This document shows positions 1 to 7,964 of a stretch of 8,610 nt of DNA, piece by piece; the first letter of the stretch is position 1, and each line of letters begins with the position of its first letter. Source of the DNA: Candidatus Altimarinota bacterium (GTDB lineage Bacteria; Patescibacteriota; Gracilibacteria; BD1-5; UBA6164); NCBI GenBank assembly GCA_027062145.1, contig JAMOTX010000027.1, forward strand, positions 1 through 8,610, in the 5' to 3' direction. The notes beneath the pieces are model-generated. The model made no database searches. It saw only the letters and a program-made list of their open reading frames with translations, and was not told the origin of the DNA. The position numbers were made by a program, and so were the translations under genes.

Positions 1-4
1 TTTA

Positions 5-10
5 TGTCAA
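5..10 (-). promoter_or_regulatory. possible minus-strand -35 hexamer (TTGACA) of a divergent promoter
   Basis: The reverse complement of these bases is TTGACA, an exact sigma-70-type -35 consensus. If real, its -10 element and its gene lie to the left, outside the window, divergent from the plus-strand genes. Only the hexamer is visible, so this may be chance. Confidence 0.2.
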
Positions 11-64
11 CAATAAAAAATACTTTTTACAAAACTTGTATTATAGCTATTTTAAGGTATTATT

Positions 65-70
65 TATAAT
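65..70 (+). promoter_or_regulatory. candidate -10 box (TATAAT) upstream of the asparaginase-like gene
   Basis: An exact TATAAT lies 22 bases before the ATG at 93. No convincing -35 lies 16-18 bases upstream, only AT-rich sequence, and TATAAT arises easily by chance in such DNA. It is the best candidate for transcription of the first plus-strand genes. Bases 1-92 otherwise hold only short stop-interrupted frames. Confidence 0.3.
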
Positions 71-92
71 ATAAATATTAATTTGATTAAAT

Positions 93-599
93 ATGAAAAA
101 AATAACATTTTTAACATGCTGATGAACAATAGACAAGGATTATTGAGTATGAAAATGAATATATGATGTAGAAATTTGAGAACCATCTATAAATAAAATA
201 ATTAAAAAATTTGATATTAATTATAATATAGAAGTTTTGGAAGTTCTTAGAAAAGATAGTTTAGATATGACGGATGATGATAGATTATTAATTAAAAATA
301 AATTAGAAACTATTGAAAATGATAGGGTTATTATAACTCATTGAACTGATACTATGATAGAAACATGAAAAATTATTAAAAATAATAAAGATAAGGTAAT
401 AGTATTAGTTTGATCAGCTAGACCTTGGACAATGAATAATTCAGATGCTGAATTAAATATTTGATATGCTATGTGAATTTTAGATTTATTATCTGATAAT
501 AAAATGTATTGAATTTATTTAGCTATGAATTGAGAATATTTTAATTTAAATAATGTTGAAAAGTGAAATGATGGTATTTTTAGAAAAATTAATAACTAA
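93..599 (+). CDS. single-domain asparaginase-like protein (N-terminal domain only)
   Basis: This 168-residue protein matches the N-terminal catalytic domain of the L-asparaginase/glutaminase family, which hydrolyses asparagine to aspartate and ammonia. Reading TGA as glycine gives TCGGTIDK at residues 8-15, Tyr17, DSLDM at 55-59 and the second catalytic motif HGTDTM at 83-88 (Thr85, Asp86). VGSARPW follows at 106-112, then MNGEYFNLNNVEK, whose final Lys157 aligns with the catalytic lysine of E. coli AnsB. The usual nucleophile threonine of TGGTI is Cys9 here. Full asparaginases are about 330 residues with a C-terminal domain. This one stops cleanly at TAA, like the short asparaginase-domain proteins found in many bacteria, so it need not be truncated. 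Fourteen of its fifteen glycines are TGA. There is no signal peptide, so it is probably cytoplasmic. The family call is strong; activity and substrate are uncertain. Confidence 0.85.
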
Positions 600-602
600 A
601 AT

Positions 603-1232
603 ATGATATTAAATAAAGAATTATTAGAACAATTTAAAAAATCAGAATCTAAATTAGTAGCAGTAACTAAGTATTTAGAAAAGGAAGATACTTTAGAAGT
701 TATAGAAAAATTAGAAGATGAATATTTAGATATTTTAGAGTGAATTTGAGAAAATAGGATAGAAGTATTAAAAGAAAAAGAACTTGATAGAGAAAAAGTA
801 CATTTTATTTGAAATATACAATCAAAACAAATAAAAGATATTATAAAATACTCTTCAGTTGTTCATAGTTTAGATGATATAAAACATTTAAGAAAATTTG
901 AAGACATTTGTTCTAAACAATGAAATTGGATACAAATATTTTTACAAATAAATCTAGATTCTAATAAACCTGGATGAATTGAAGAAAAAGATATTCCTAA
1001 GTTTTTAGATATAGTATGAGAAATGGAAAATGTTTCACTTATTTGATTTTCTTGAATATGAAAATCTGAATGTAGCAAAGAAGAAAAAGAAGCAGAATTC
1101 GACTTACTTATAAGCCTTAGAAATAAATATTTACAAAATGGTTTTGTATCAGCAGGGACCTCTAGAGATTATGAAATAGCTTTAGAAAAATGAGTTGATA
1201 TTATAAGAGTGGGTAGCAAATTATATAAATAA
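603..1232 (+). CDS. yggS: YggS/PLPBP-family pyridoxal phosphate-binding protein
   Basis: This 209-residue protein belongs to the YggS/PROSC (PLPBP) family, single-domain TIM-barrel proteins that bind pyridoxal 5'-phosphate and help maintain vitamin B6 and amino-acid homeostasis without known catalysis. Lys23 in VAVTKY is the expected PLP lysine. Next come GENR at 49-52, HFIGNIQSKQ at 67-76, VHSLD at 87-91, QINLDSNKPG at 115-124 and GFSGIG at 148-153. The C-terminal phosphate-binding segment is SAGTSRDYEIAL at 183-194 followed by RVGSKLY at 202-208, equivalent to the usual SMGMSxDxExAI and VRIGxxxFG. Length is close to the usual 220-235. Ten glycines are TGA and four GGN, and GENR and HFIG use TGA. 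It starts 3 bases after the asparaginase-like stop, so the two are probably co-transcribed. No Shine-Dalgarno sequence precedes the ATG. Confidence 0.93.
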
Positions 1233-1241
1233 TTTTAAACT

Positions 1242-2018
1242 ATGAACAAAAAAGAACTAATAAAATATCTTGATGAATATTTAAAAATATCAGAATTTGA
1301 TGATTCTTCAAAAAATGGATTACAAATAGATAATTCTAAAGATGAAATTAAAAAATTAGGTTTTGCTGTTGATGCAAATACTTATATTTTTGAAAAAGCT
1401 AAAGAAGAATGAGTTGATATGATTTTATCTCATCATGGTTTATTTTGGGGTTTTGAACAAACTCTTACAGGTATACCATATAAAAGAGCTAAAATAATGC
1501 TGGATAATGATATTTGTAGTTATGCATGTCATTTACCACTTGATGCACATCCAGAAGTAGGGAATAATATAGGTCTTTTGAGAGCTTTTATTAATATTTT
1601 TGGTATACAGGAAGGTGAGTATGAAGTAGAGGATTTTGGAGTATATAAATGAAAAATTATTTGATTTTGATTAAGATTAAAACATAAAATGCATGTTTCA
1701 AATTTAGTCACTCCTTATGCTGAAAGAATGCAGTTATTAAAAAGATTTTTTAATTTTTGAAATCTTACTTACTTAAATTCTGTAGCATTTGTTTCAGGGG
1801 GAGCTTTATCAAATGTTGAAGAAGCTAAAGAAAAAAATTATGATGTTTTTGTTACTTGAGAATGAGCTCATCATGAAATGACTCTTGCAAAAGAATTAAA
1901 GCAATGTATTTTGATTTGAGGACATTATGAAACAGAAAAAATATGACCTAAATTATTAGCTTATCATTTAAGAGATAAATTTGGTTTAGAAATAGAATTT
2001 TTAGATGAAAAGTATTAA
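1242..2018 (+). CDS. Nif3/DUF34-family dinuclear metal-binding protein
   Basis: This 258-residue protein is a Nif3-like (NIF3/DUF34, often mislabelled GTP cyclohydrolase I type 2) protein. The family forms ring-like hexamers with a two-metal site and has no settled biochemical role. Visible motifs are KNGLQ at 24-28, SHHGLFWG at 63-70 (His64 and His65 ligands), CHLPLDAHP at 96-104 (His97, Asp101) and GHYETEK at 227-233 (His228, Glu232). These are the canonical ligand positions, so the metal site looks intact. The length fits the compact form without the inserted PII-like domain. It begins 9 bases after the yggS stop, consistent with one operon. Glycine codon use is odd for this window: 14 GGN and 9 TGA, and residues 1-135 have ten GGN to one TGA. 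A conventional-code frame at 1419-1652 is only an internal piece of this gene. Confidence 0.93.
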
Positions 2019-2020
2019 TC

Positions 2021-2048
2021 TTTACTTATGGTATAATTTATTTATAAT
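2021..2048 (+). promoter_or_regulatory. candidate promoter for the acetyltransferase gene
   Basis: Two overlapping possibilities lie just after the Nif3 stop. TTTACT (2021-2026) and TATAAT (2043-2048) are separated by 16 bases. An extended -10, TGGTATAAT (2029-2037), also has a perfect hexamer but a weak -35. Either would start transcription 25-40 bases before the ATG at 2078. The 59-base gap contrasts with the 3- and 9-base gaps between the preceding genes, which supports separate initiation. There is no experimental proof. Confidence 0.4.
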
Positions 2049-2077
2049 TACAATATATTTAAAAATAAATTATATTA

Positions 2078-2587
2078 ATGGAAGAAATTATAATAGATTA
2101 TACAAAAAATATTGATAATAATATATTAGATCAAGTAGCCTCATTGTCACCTTGGGAATGATTAAAGTATCAGCTTACAATAGATATGGTTACTGATGAA
2201 TGGGTTAGTTTTGTTAAATGAAATATTTCATGTATTTTGTTAAATGAAGGCGAGGTAATTTCTTATTGAGCATTTTGAATAGATAATAAATTTTGAAAAA
2301 ATATAATTATTAATTCTTGATTAGATATTAAAGAAACTTTCCTATGAATATATTTGTTTACAAATGAAAAGTATAGATGAAAATGATATGCTAATTCATT
2401 AAAAAATGAACAATTAAAATATATTGAAAATAATTTCCCAAATATTAAATATTTGTTATGAGAAACTGAAAAAATAAAAACATTAGAACTTTATAAAAAA
2501 TATTGAGCAATTCAAATAGCTCCTTCAGAAAAACAATTTTTCAAAAATATTTTTTCTTATTATTATGAAACAAAAAAAGAAGACTAA
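2078..2587 (+). CDS. GNAT-family N-acetyltransferase
   Basis: This 169-residue protein has the GNAT fold signature, transfer of an acetyl group from acetyl-CoA to an amine. The segment IYLFTNEKYRGKGYANSL at 91-108 is motif A: a beta strand, then the pyrophosphate-binding loop RGKGYA (100-105), then a helix. Both loop glycines are TGA. Downstream, KYLLGETEKIKTLELYKKYGA (124-144) matches the usual strand plus the LY-x-x-x-G element of motif B. The substrate cannot be read from sequence. Eleven of twelve glycines are TGA. The last codons (ETKKED) lie in a long inverted repeat shared with the convergent gene, and the stop abuts that gene's stop directly. It probably has its own promoter and is the last gene of the plus block. 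Confidence 0.85.
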
Positions 2588-2608
2588 TTAATCTTCTTTT
2601 TTTGTTTC
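2567..2608. terminator. bidirectional terminator-like palindrome overlapping both convergent CDS ends
   Basis: A perfect 17-bp inverted repeat pairs 2567-2583 with 2592-2608 around the 8-base loop CTAATTAA. Each strand ends its stem in a seven-T run after TCTTC, so the hairpin resembles an intrinsic terminator in both directions, though the T run is part of the stem and the stem has little GC. The loop holds the two abutting stop codons, TAA at 2585-2587 (plus) and the complement of TAA at 2588-2590 (minus). The arms code for ETKKED at the end of both proteins. Confidence 0.7.
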
Positions 2609-5600
2609 TTTTAAGTTTTTTAAACTTAATTCTTTTGTAATATTATTTCAATATTTTTTAGTGTAACTAGTAGATATTATTATAAATAATACTCATAATA
2701 TAATTAAAGCAGCTACTCTAGAAATAGCATCATCTAATCAATACCATATGTCATACAAAAATATTTTTAAAGTAGTTAAACTTATTAAATACAATCATAT
2801 AGTTCTTAGCTTTATTTTATTTTCTACAATTCAGTAAAATAAAATGATCGATGAAGTTATTCACCAGTATATTGTTACTGCAAATGTAGAATTAAATATA
2901 TCATAAACATATATAGAAGTTATTATCAATAAATATAATACAAATATAATATTTATTGTTGTATTTAATGATTTTTGTTTATTGAATTTATTCCACATTA
3001 TTATTGCTCATCATAACAATACTGTTGATATATATTGTAATACAACTAAATATTCTAAATTATCTCTCTCTAGTTTCCATATTATTGAATCAAATTCTCA
3101 TGTTTGTAAGAATAAAAATAATGTAAAAATTATTATATAAAATATTTTTAATAATTTTGAATTGAAATAAGAATATATAATACTAGATATAGTTAGAAAG
3201 ATTGTTATTCAAAGAATACTCCAACCATGTCATGAACTAGGTATTATTTCTATTAATAAAAATCATAGTGTTCATATTCATAATATATGTAATATATCAT
3301 GAAAGATTCTTTTTTCTGCTTCTTTTACAAAATCTAAAAATTTTAAATTTAAAACTAATGAAATTGCTATAATTGAAAATGGAATTAAAAATATAAAATC
3401 TTTAGGGTGTACTAAATTTATTAAATCAAATAATTTAATTATTCATATTAAAAATAATACTGTTCAAGCTCATAATATTTTATTATCATTCATTTTTGAA
3501 TAAAAGTAAAACATTATAGTAGCTTCAAATAACCAAACTGAACTTATTATTGATTCATAATTAGAAAATATTAGTGCGATTGCAAGTGAAAATACTGATA
3601 TAGATATTGCAATATAAGAGTAAATAGCATTTTTTGAACTATCATTATTTTTTATTTTTTCTATTCATATTTTTTCTATCATCATATATCACATGATGAA
3701 GTATACTATTGCTAGTATAGCAAATGCAAATCATAAAGTTACTCAAGGGAAGTATGAATTTCAATAACTAAATAATTGGTATCAAATAAATAATAATCAT
3801 GTAATAGATCAAATAATAAGATTTTTAGTATTTTTACTTTCTGTTAATGCTTTATTTATAAAAGGAAGTATCCAATTAGATAATGCAAATATTATTACTG
3901 CTATTATTGAAATATAAAATAACAAACTTATATCTTGATTTACAATTCATCAATCTAATCATTTCTCTATAAATTTTTGAGGAGCTGAAGTTAATGTATT
4001 TGTTTTATTAACTAATATTGGTGCAAGAGTTAATATTCAACCTATTGTTCAAATACTATATAAAAATTCTAAATCTTTTTTTGTACTTAAATAATAAGAA
4101 GTAAATATAAATACAAATGATACAATGATAACTGTTATAAAACTAGCTAAATCAAGGTTTAGATTATTTACTGATAATAATCAATTTGTGAAAAATATAT
4201 AAAATCATAGAACAGTAAAGAAAATATATTTTAGAAAATTTGGTAATTTTGATTGTATAAAATTAAAACCTATTAAATAGATTAAAACAATAATTGATAG
4301 ACTAAGAGGTATACTAAATATATCTCAACTAAAACTTAGTCCTAATATAATAAGAATAGGTGATAGTAATACATATATAAGTGAATTAAAGCTTGTTTTC
4401 AAAAAGTAATATATTCATATACCAAAGTATAAAAGTATAGTTATCATATATGAAATAAAACTAGTTGTTTCTTTAATATATAGATCTCAACTTCATAATA
4501 ATAATATTAGAAAAATATAACTTCATACAAATATATATGAAAGCTTATTAGAATCTATTTTATAAACAACTAATATAGTACTTATAGAAATAATAGCACT
4601 TCATATAAGTTTAACTATCCAGTGAATATCTGAACTCATTGGAGCAATTAAAAATAATATATTTGAAAGAATAAATATTCATATTGCTAGTAATATATCT
4701 TTATCTCTATTAGCTAAAAATAATCAACCAAATGCTACTATTAAACTATATCATACTAATGTATAAGGATTGTCTGAACTTCATCAAACAAGTAATGGAT
4801 TAATAAAAGCAAATAGGAAAGAGAACAAAAGTAGTGTTCTAGATTTGTATACTAGAGATGTTACAACGGCAAAAGAAGTATTCATTATTAGTAATAAAAA
4901 TGTTGTTCAAACCGTTAATATATTATTATCTATACTATCTCAAATTAAATATCTTCATGATAATATAACTAAATAATTTATCAATATTCAAATTCAAAGA
5001 AGTATTTTTCATTCATTTTTTAAATCTTTTTTATCAAGCCATACTCAAGCTAGAAATATAGAAAATCAAACTGCAAATCAAATAGTTAATTTTCATACTG
5101 GTCATATAGCAGAGTATACAAGACTAAGAAAAAATAAAACTCACATAAATACTAATATTCAACCAAGTTTAGCAAGTAGATTTTCTGAAAAGAAAGCTTT
5201 TATAGCAAGAGAAAGTTTTGAAGGTTCTTCAATTTGCATTTCTAACTCTTCTGTTTTTATATTTTCAGCATATGCTTTATAAACATCTTGTTTATTTAAT
5301 TGTTCTTGTTCTTTTCTGAATTTTACTTCATTTAATAATTTTTGATTTTCTAAATCTTTGTTCTTATTAGTTTCTTCAAGTTCTTGAAGATTAATTACTT
5401 CTTCATTATCTTCTTTTAAATCTTTTTTAATATTTAAGTTTTCAGATAAATCATTATTTATATAATTTTTAGATATAGATTTTGCAAAAAAATCTAATCT
5501 TGATTTTATAAATCATCATGAGAATAATCAAAATTTTACAATTAATAAAACAAGAATAAATGTAAAAAATCATTCTTCATCAAATGGTCAGTTTCTATCT

Positions 5601-5671
5601 ATAAAAAATGAAAATTGTAATCATAATACTATAGCTATTAACCAAGCAAATCTATTTAATAGTGCAAACAT
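2588..5671 (-). CDS. DUF2339 family large polytopic membrane protein
   Basis: This 1027-residue integral membrane protein is open throughout once TGA is glycine. Two N-terminal hydrophobic helices (about residues 5-24 and 35-55) are followed by a charged, Glu/Lys/Asn/Gln-rich linker (about 67-150) that looks helical or coiled coil. From about residue 160 the rest is a long run of transmembrane segments typical of DUF2339: NLLAKLGGILVF, then a pair of helices ending near WLDKKDLK, later FLFAFINPLLVGGSDNPYT. The C-terminal segment TTLKIFLYDIGYGLDD then ISRVAALIIVGVLFIII corresponds to the family's conserved final helices (LKLFLxDLxxL...RIxSF). The function of DUF2339 is not established; its large size and envelope location suggest transport or cell-envelope work. 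It lies 17 bases downstream of the TSP3-repeat gene, so it is probably last in that operon. The ATG at 5669-5671 gives a natural hydrophobic N terminus. Confidence 0.85.
2611..2629. repeat. second short inverted repeat inside the DUF2339 3' end
   Basis: TTAAGTTT (2611-2618) and AAACTTAA (2622-2629) form a perfect 8-bp hairpin with a TTT loop, three bases beyond the long terminator palindrome. It lies within minus-strand codons for about LSLKNLK. For plus-strand transcripts it is a second, T-poor hairpin after the main terminator and could stabilise a 3' end. It is AT-rich and short, so chance is possible. Confidence 0.35.
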
Positions 5672-5688
5672 AAAATTGTTTTTAAGTA

Positions 5689-7395
5689 TTATTTTAATTT
5701 TCTAATCATCATAAATATTCAAGTTCAAAATATTAATACAATAAATATTAATAATCATATGAAAAAAAATGAGTTTGATTCTATATATCTATTATCTTTT
5801 TCATCACATTTATCTCAAATTCAATCTTTATCGATATCTATTTGCTTTGGATTATAATCATATGGACAATTATCTTGTATAAAAATTATATTATCATTAT
5901 CATTATCTTCACACACATCTCAAATTCAATTATTATTAGAATCTTTTTGATTTGAATTAGGAGTATTGATACAATTATCTGTTATTCATTCTATTCAGTC
6001 ATTATCACTATCTTCACAGATATCTCAGATTCAATTTTTATTATAATCTAGTTGATCTGGATTTTTATAAGCCCTACAATTATCACATACATCTCATACT
6101 CAATCTTTATCATAATCATTTTGATTATGATTAAACTTATTGATACAATTATCTTTACTATCTATTATTTCATCTTCATCGTTGTCATGTTCTTTTAAAA
6201 ATTTTTCTTTTTCTTCAGTAATATCTCAGATTCAGTTATTATTCTTATCTACTTGAGAAGGATTATAATAAATAGAATTATCACAAATATCTCAGATTCA
6301 ATCTTTATCTTTATCTTTTTGATCTAGATTAGGAGTATTTATACAATTATCTAAAGTATCAAAAACTCAATCTTTATCTTTATCGAATTCACATTTATCT
6401 CAAACTCAGTTTCTATTTATATCTTTTTGATCTGGATTATAAATATAAATACAATTATCTTTATTTCATATTATATTATCGTTATCATCATCACTACATA
6501 AATCTCATTTTCAATTTCAATTTTTATCTTTTTGTTTTGGATTATATATTTTTAAACAATTATCATTAATATCTAATACTCAATCATTATCAGTATCTTT
6601 CTCTAATGATGGATTAAAATATTTATTTTCTTTTAATTCTAACAATAAAGTTTTAGTATTAGAATCTATATTAAAATCTCATTTATTATTAGTTAAATTT
6701 GGATAATTATTTTTACATATATTATTTGAATATGCCTCAATATTTGATCTAGTTTTTACTAAATATTCAAAAGTGGTATTTATAAAACTAATTTCTTTTA
6801 TCTTAATTTTTTCATTTGTAATATGTTTTACAGTTGTATAAAAAGTTATATTTACATATTTTAAATCATAATCTTTTATATTTATAATATTAACAGGGAA
6901 GAATGTTTTTCAATCTTTTGATATACTAAATGATGGTTTGAAATTATCAGCTGAATAATCAAAATTAAAATTAAAAGTATTACTTTTAATTTTTTCATCA
7001 AAAACTAATTTAATTGTTTTATTAGTAGAAGTATCATATAAAATATAAGTTTTATAATTATTATCATTTAAGTATTGATAATTTCATTTAAGATTTATAT
7101 TATACTTTATTTTATCTCATGATTTTTTAAATAATTTATGTGGAATTATTTGTCATTCAGATAAAAATGTATCAACTTTTTTATTTGATATAATATTAAA
7201 TGTATTCCGTCAAATACATTGCAATCAGTTTCATAAATCTATTCAACTAATATTAGGATTAATTATTCATTTATTTTCATAACAATTTTCAGAAAAATCA
7301 GTAGGTACTTTATTTCATAACATAGCTATTTTACATGCATATGAAGAATCAATTGTTATTAATAACAATATTAATGTGAATAAGATTTTTTTCAT
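5689..7395 (-). CDS. secreted, membrane-anchored thrombospondin type 3 (TSP3) repeat surface protein
   Basis: This 568-residue protein has three parts. An N-terminal signal peptide (KK plus a hydrophobic core, residues 1-20, likely cut after SSYA, with Cys21 next; the lipobox fit is poor) leads to an extracellular region of about 245 residues. That region is rich in Asn, Lys, Ile and Thr, looks beta-type, and has no recognised domain. Residues about 267-530 are eight TSP3-type calcium-binding repeats, with DxDxDGxxD loops, DNC, then NPxQxDxDxDGxGDxC. Repeat 4 lacks both cysteines. A C-terminal helix (about 543-562) and a basic tail (RKLK) anchor it in the membrane with most of the chain outside. 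All roughly 36 glycines are TGA. In other organisms such repeats occur in adhesins and calcium-dependent surface proteins, so attachment to another cell or matrix is a reasonable inference. It sits between the 182-residue gene (18-base gap) and the DUF2339 gene (17-base gap). Confidence 0.88.
5806..6597 (-). repeat. eight tandem TSP3-type calcium-binding repeat units
   Basis: The DNA is a degenerate tandem repeat of about 96-108 bases per full unit, with recurrent plus-strand words such as tcaatctttatc and acaattatc. Each unit codes for an acidic DxDxDG loop, DNC, and a second GxGDxC loop. Unit 6 is shorter, starting directly at DNC. Unit 4 (about 6187-6282) reads DNS and GDIT in place of DNC and GDxC and is followed by a charged EEKEKFLKE insertion. 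The units diverge enough that expansion is not recent. Confidence 0.85.
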
Positions 7396-7413
7396 TTTTT
7401 TTGAATTAAATAA

Positions 7414-7962
7414 TTATATATTTTTAAAACTATTAGTTTTTGCTTTACCTGAAATAATTAAATATAGATGATAGGGACTTTGTAAAATTCATTTTCAAAT
7501 TTTATATAAAATATCTACAGTTGCTATAATTGAATTAGAAGTTCATAATGCTAATCATAATACATGTTCATGAGGTTTAGATGGATTTTTAGCTTTTTCT
7601 ATTAATTTAGCTGGTAAATAATCTTCTAAATGATTTTTGAATTCTCCAATATTTATATTTTTTTCAATATCTTCTTTAAGAGTTTTAATCTCTAGTTTTG
7701 ATGAATTTTCTATTACATTTAATGCTCATTTAAGAGTGAAAAATAATTTTTCTATTTCATTATTATCTAAATCATTATTTTCATTTGTTTGTTTAAGCTC
7801 AGTTTTTAATGTATCAAGAGAAACTAATGTTTCACTTTTTATTAATTTTTCAGCTTTTTCTTTATCGATTCAAAATTTATTAGAAATATCTAATGCTAAT
7901 TCCTCAAGAAGTTTTTTTTGATCAATGTTTCATTGATCTATATCATTTTTTTCAATACTCAT
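7414..7962 (-). CDS. hypothetical protein with helical charged N-terminal part and hydrophobic C-terminal segment
   Basis: I do not recognise a family for this 182-residue protein. Residues 1-125 are highly charged and appear alpha-helical (for example KKLLEELALDISNKFGIDKE and KEKAEKLIKSETLVSLDTL). After a PSKPHEH linker (127-133), residues 134-172 are largely hydrophobic (VLGLALGTSNSIIATVDILYKIGKGILQ, then LYLIISG) and could be a membrane-associated helix pair. There is no signal peptide, so the N-terminal part would be cytoplasmic if it is membrane-bound. It starts 2 bases after the TPR gene's stop and ends 18 bases before the TSP3-repeat gene, so it is probably co-transcribed with them. 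Seven glycines are TGA and two GGN. An opposite-strand frame at 7637-7921 is a shadow of it. The open frame and code usage support a real gene; function is unknown. Confidence 0.75.
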
Positions 7963-7964
7963 AT

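Noticed and set aside
1..92. C-terminal end of an upstream plus-strand gene, open to a TAA at 67-69
   Set aside because: It spans only 22 codons from the window edge with no recognisable motif; too short to support as a gene.
863..1711. Conventional-code frames on the minus strand at 863-1078 and 1529-1711
   Set aside because: They lie opposite yggS and the Nif3-family gene, whose family motifs are clear, and show no recognisable domain.
93..2587. Degraded pseudogenes full of stop codons
   Set aside because: Only TGA interrupts the frames, never TAA or TAG, and it sits at conserved glycines. Decay would produce all three stops and frameshifts.
4770..4976. Plus-strand frame of 68 codons
   Set aside because: It is antisense to the middle of the DUF2339 gene and shows no domain; the minus strand codes for a continuous membrane protein there.
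5806..6597. CRISPR-like or satellite array suggested by recurring tcaatctttatc and acaattatc words
   Set aside because: Unit lengths vary, there are no identical repeats or unique spacers, and the region is an open frame coding for TSP3 repeats.
7637..7921. Plus-strand frame of 94 codons, rich in Ser and Phe
   Set aside because: It is the mirror of the Glu/Lys-rich helices of the 182-residue minus-strand gene, a common artefact in AT-rich DNA.
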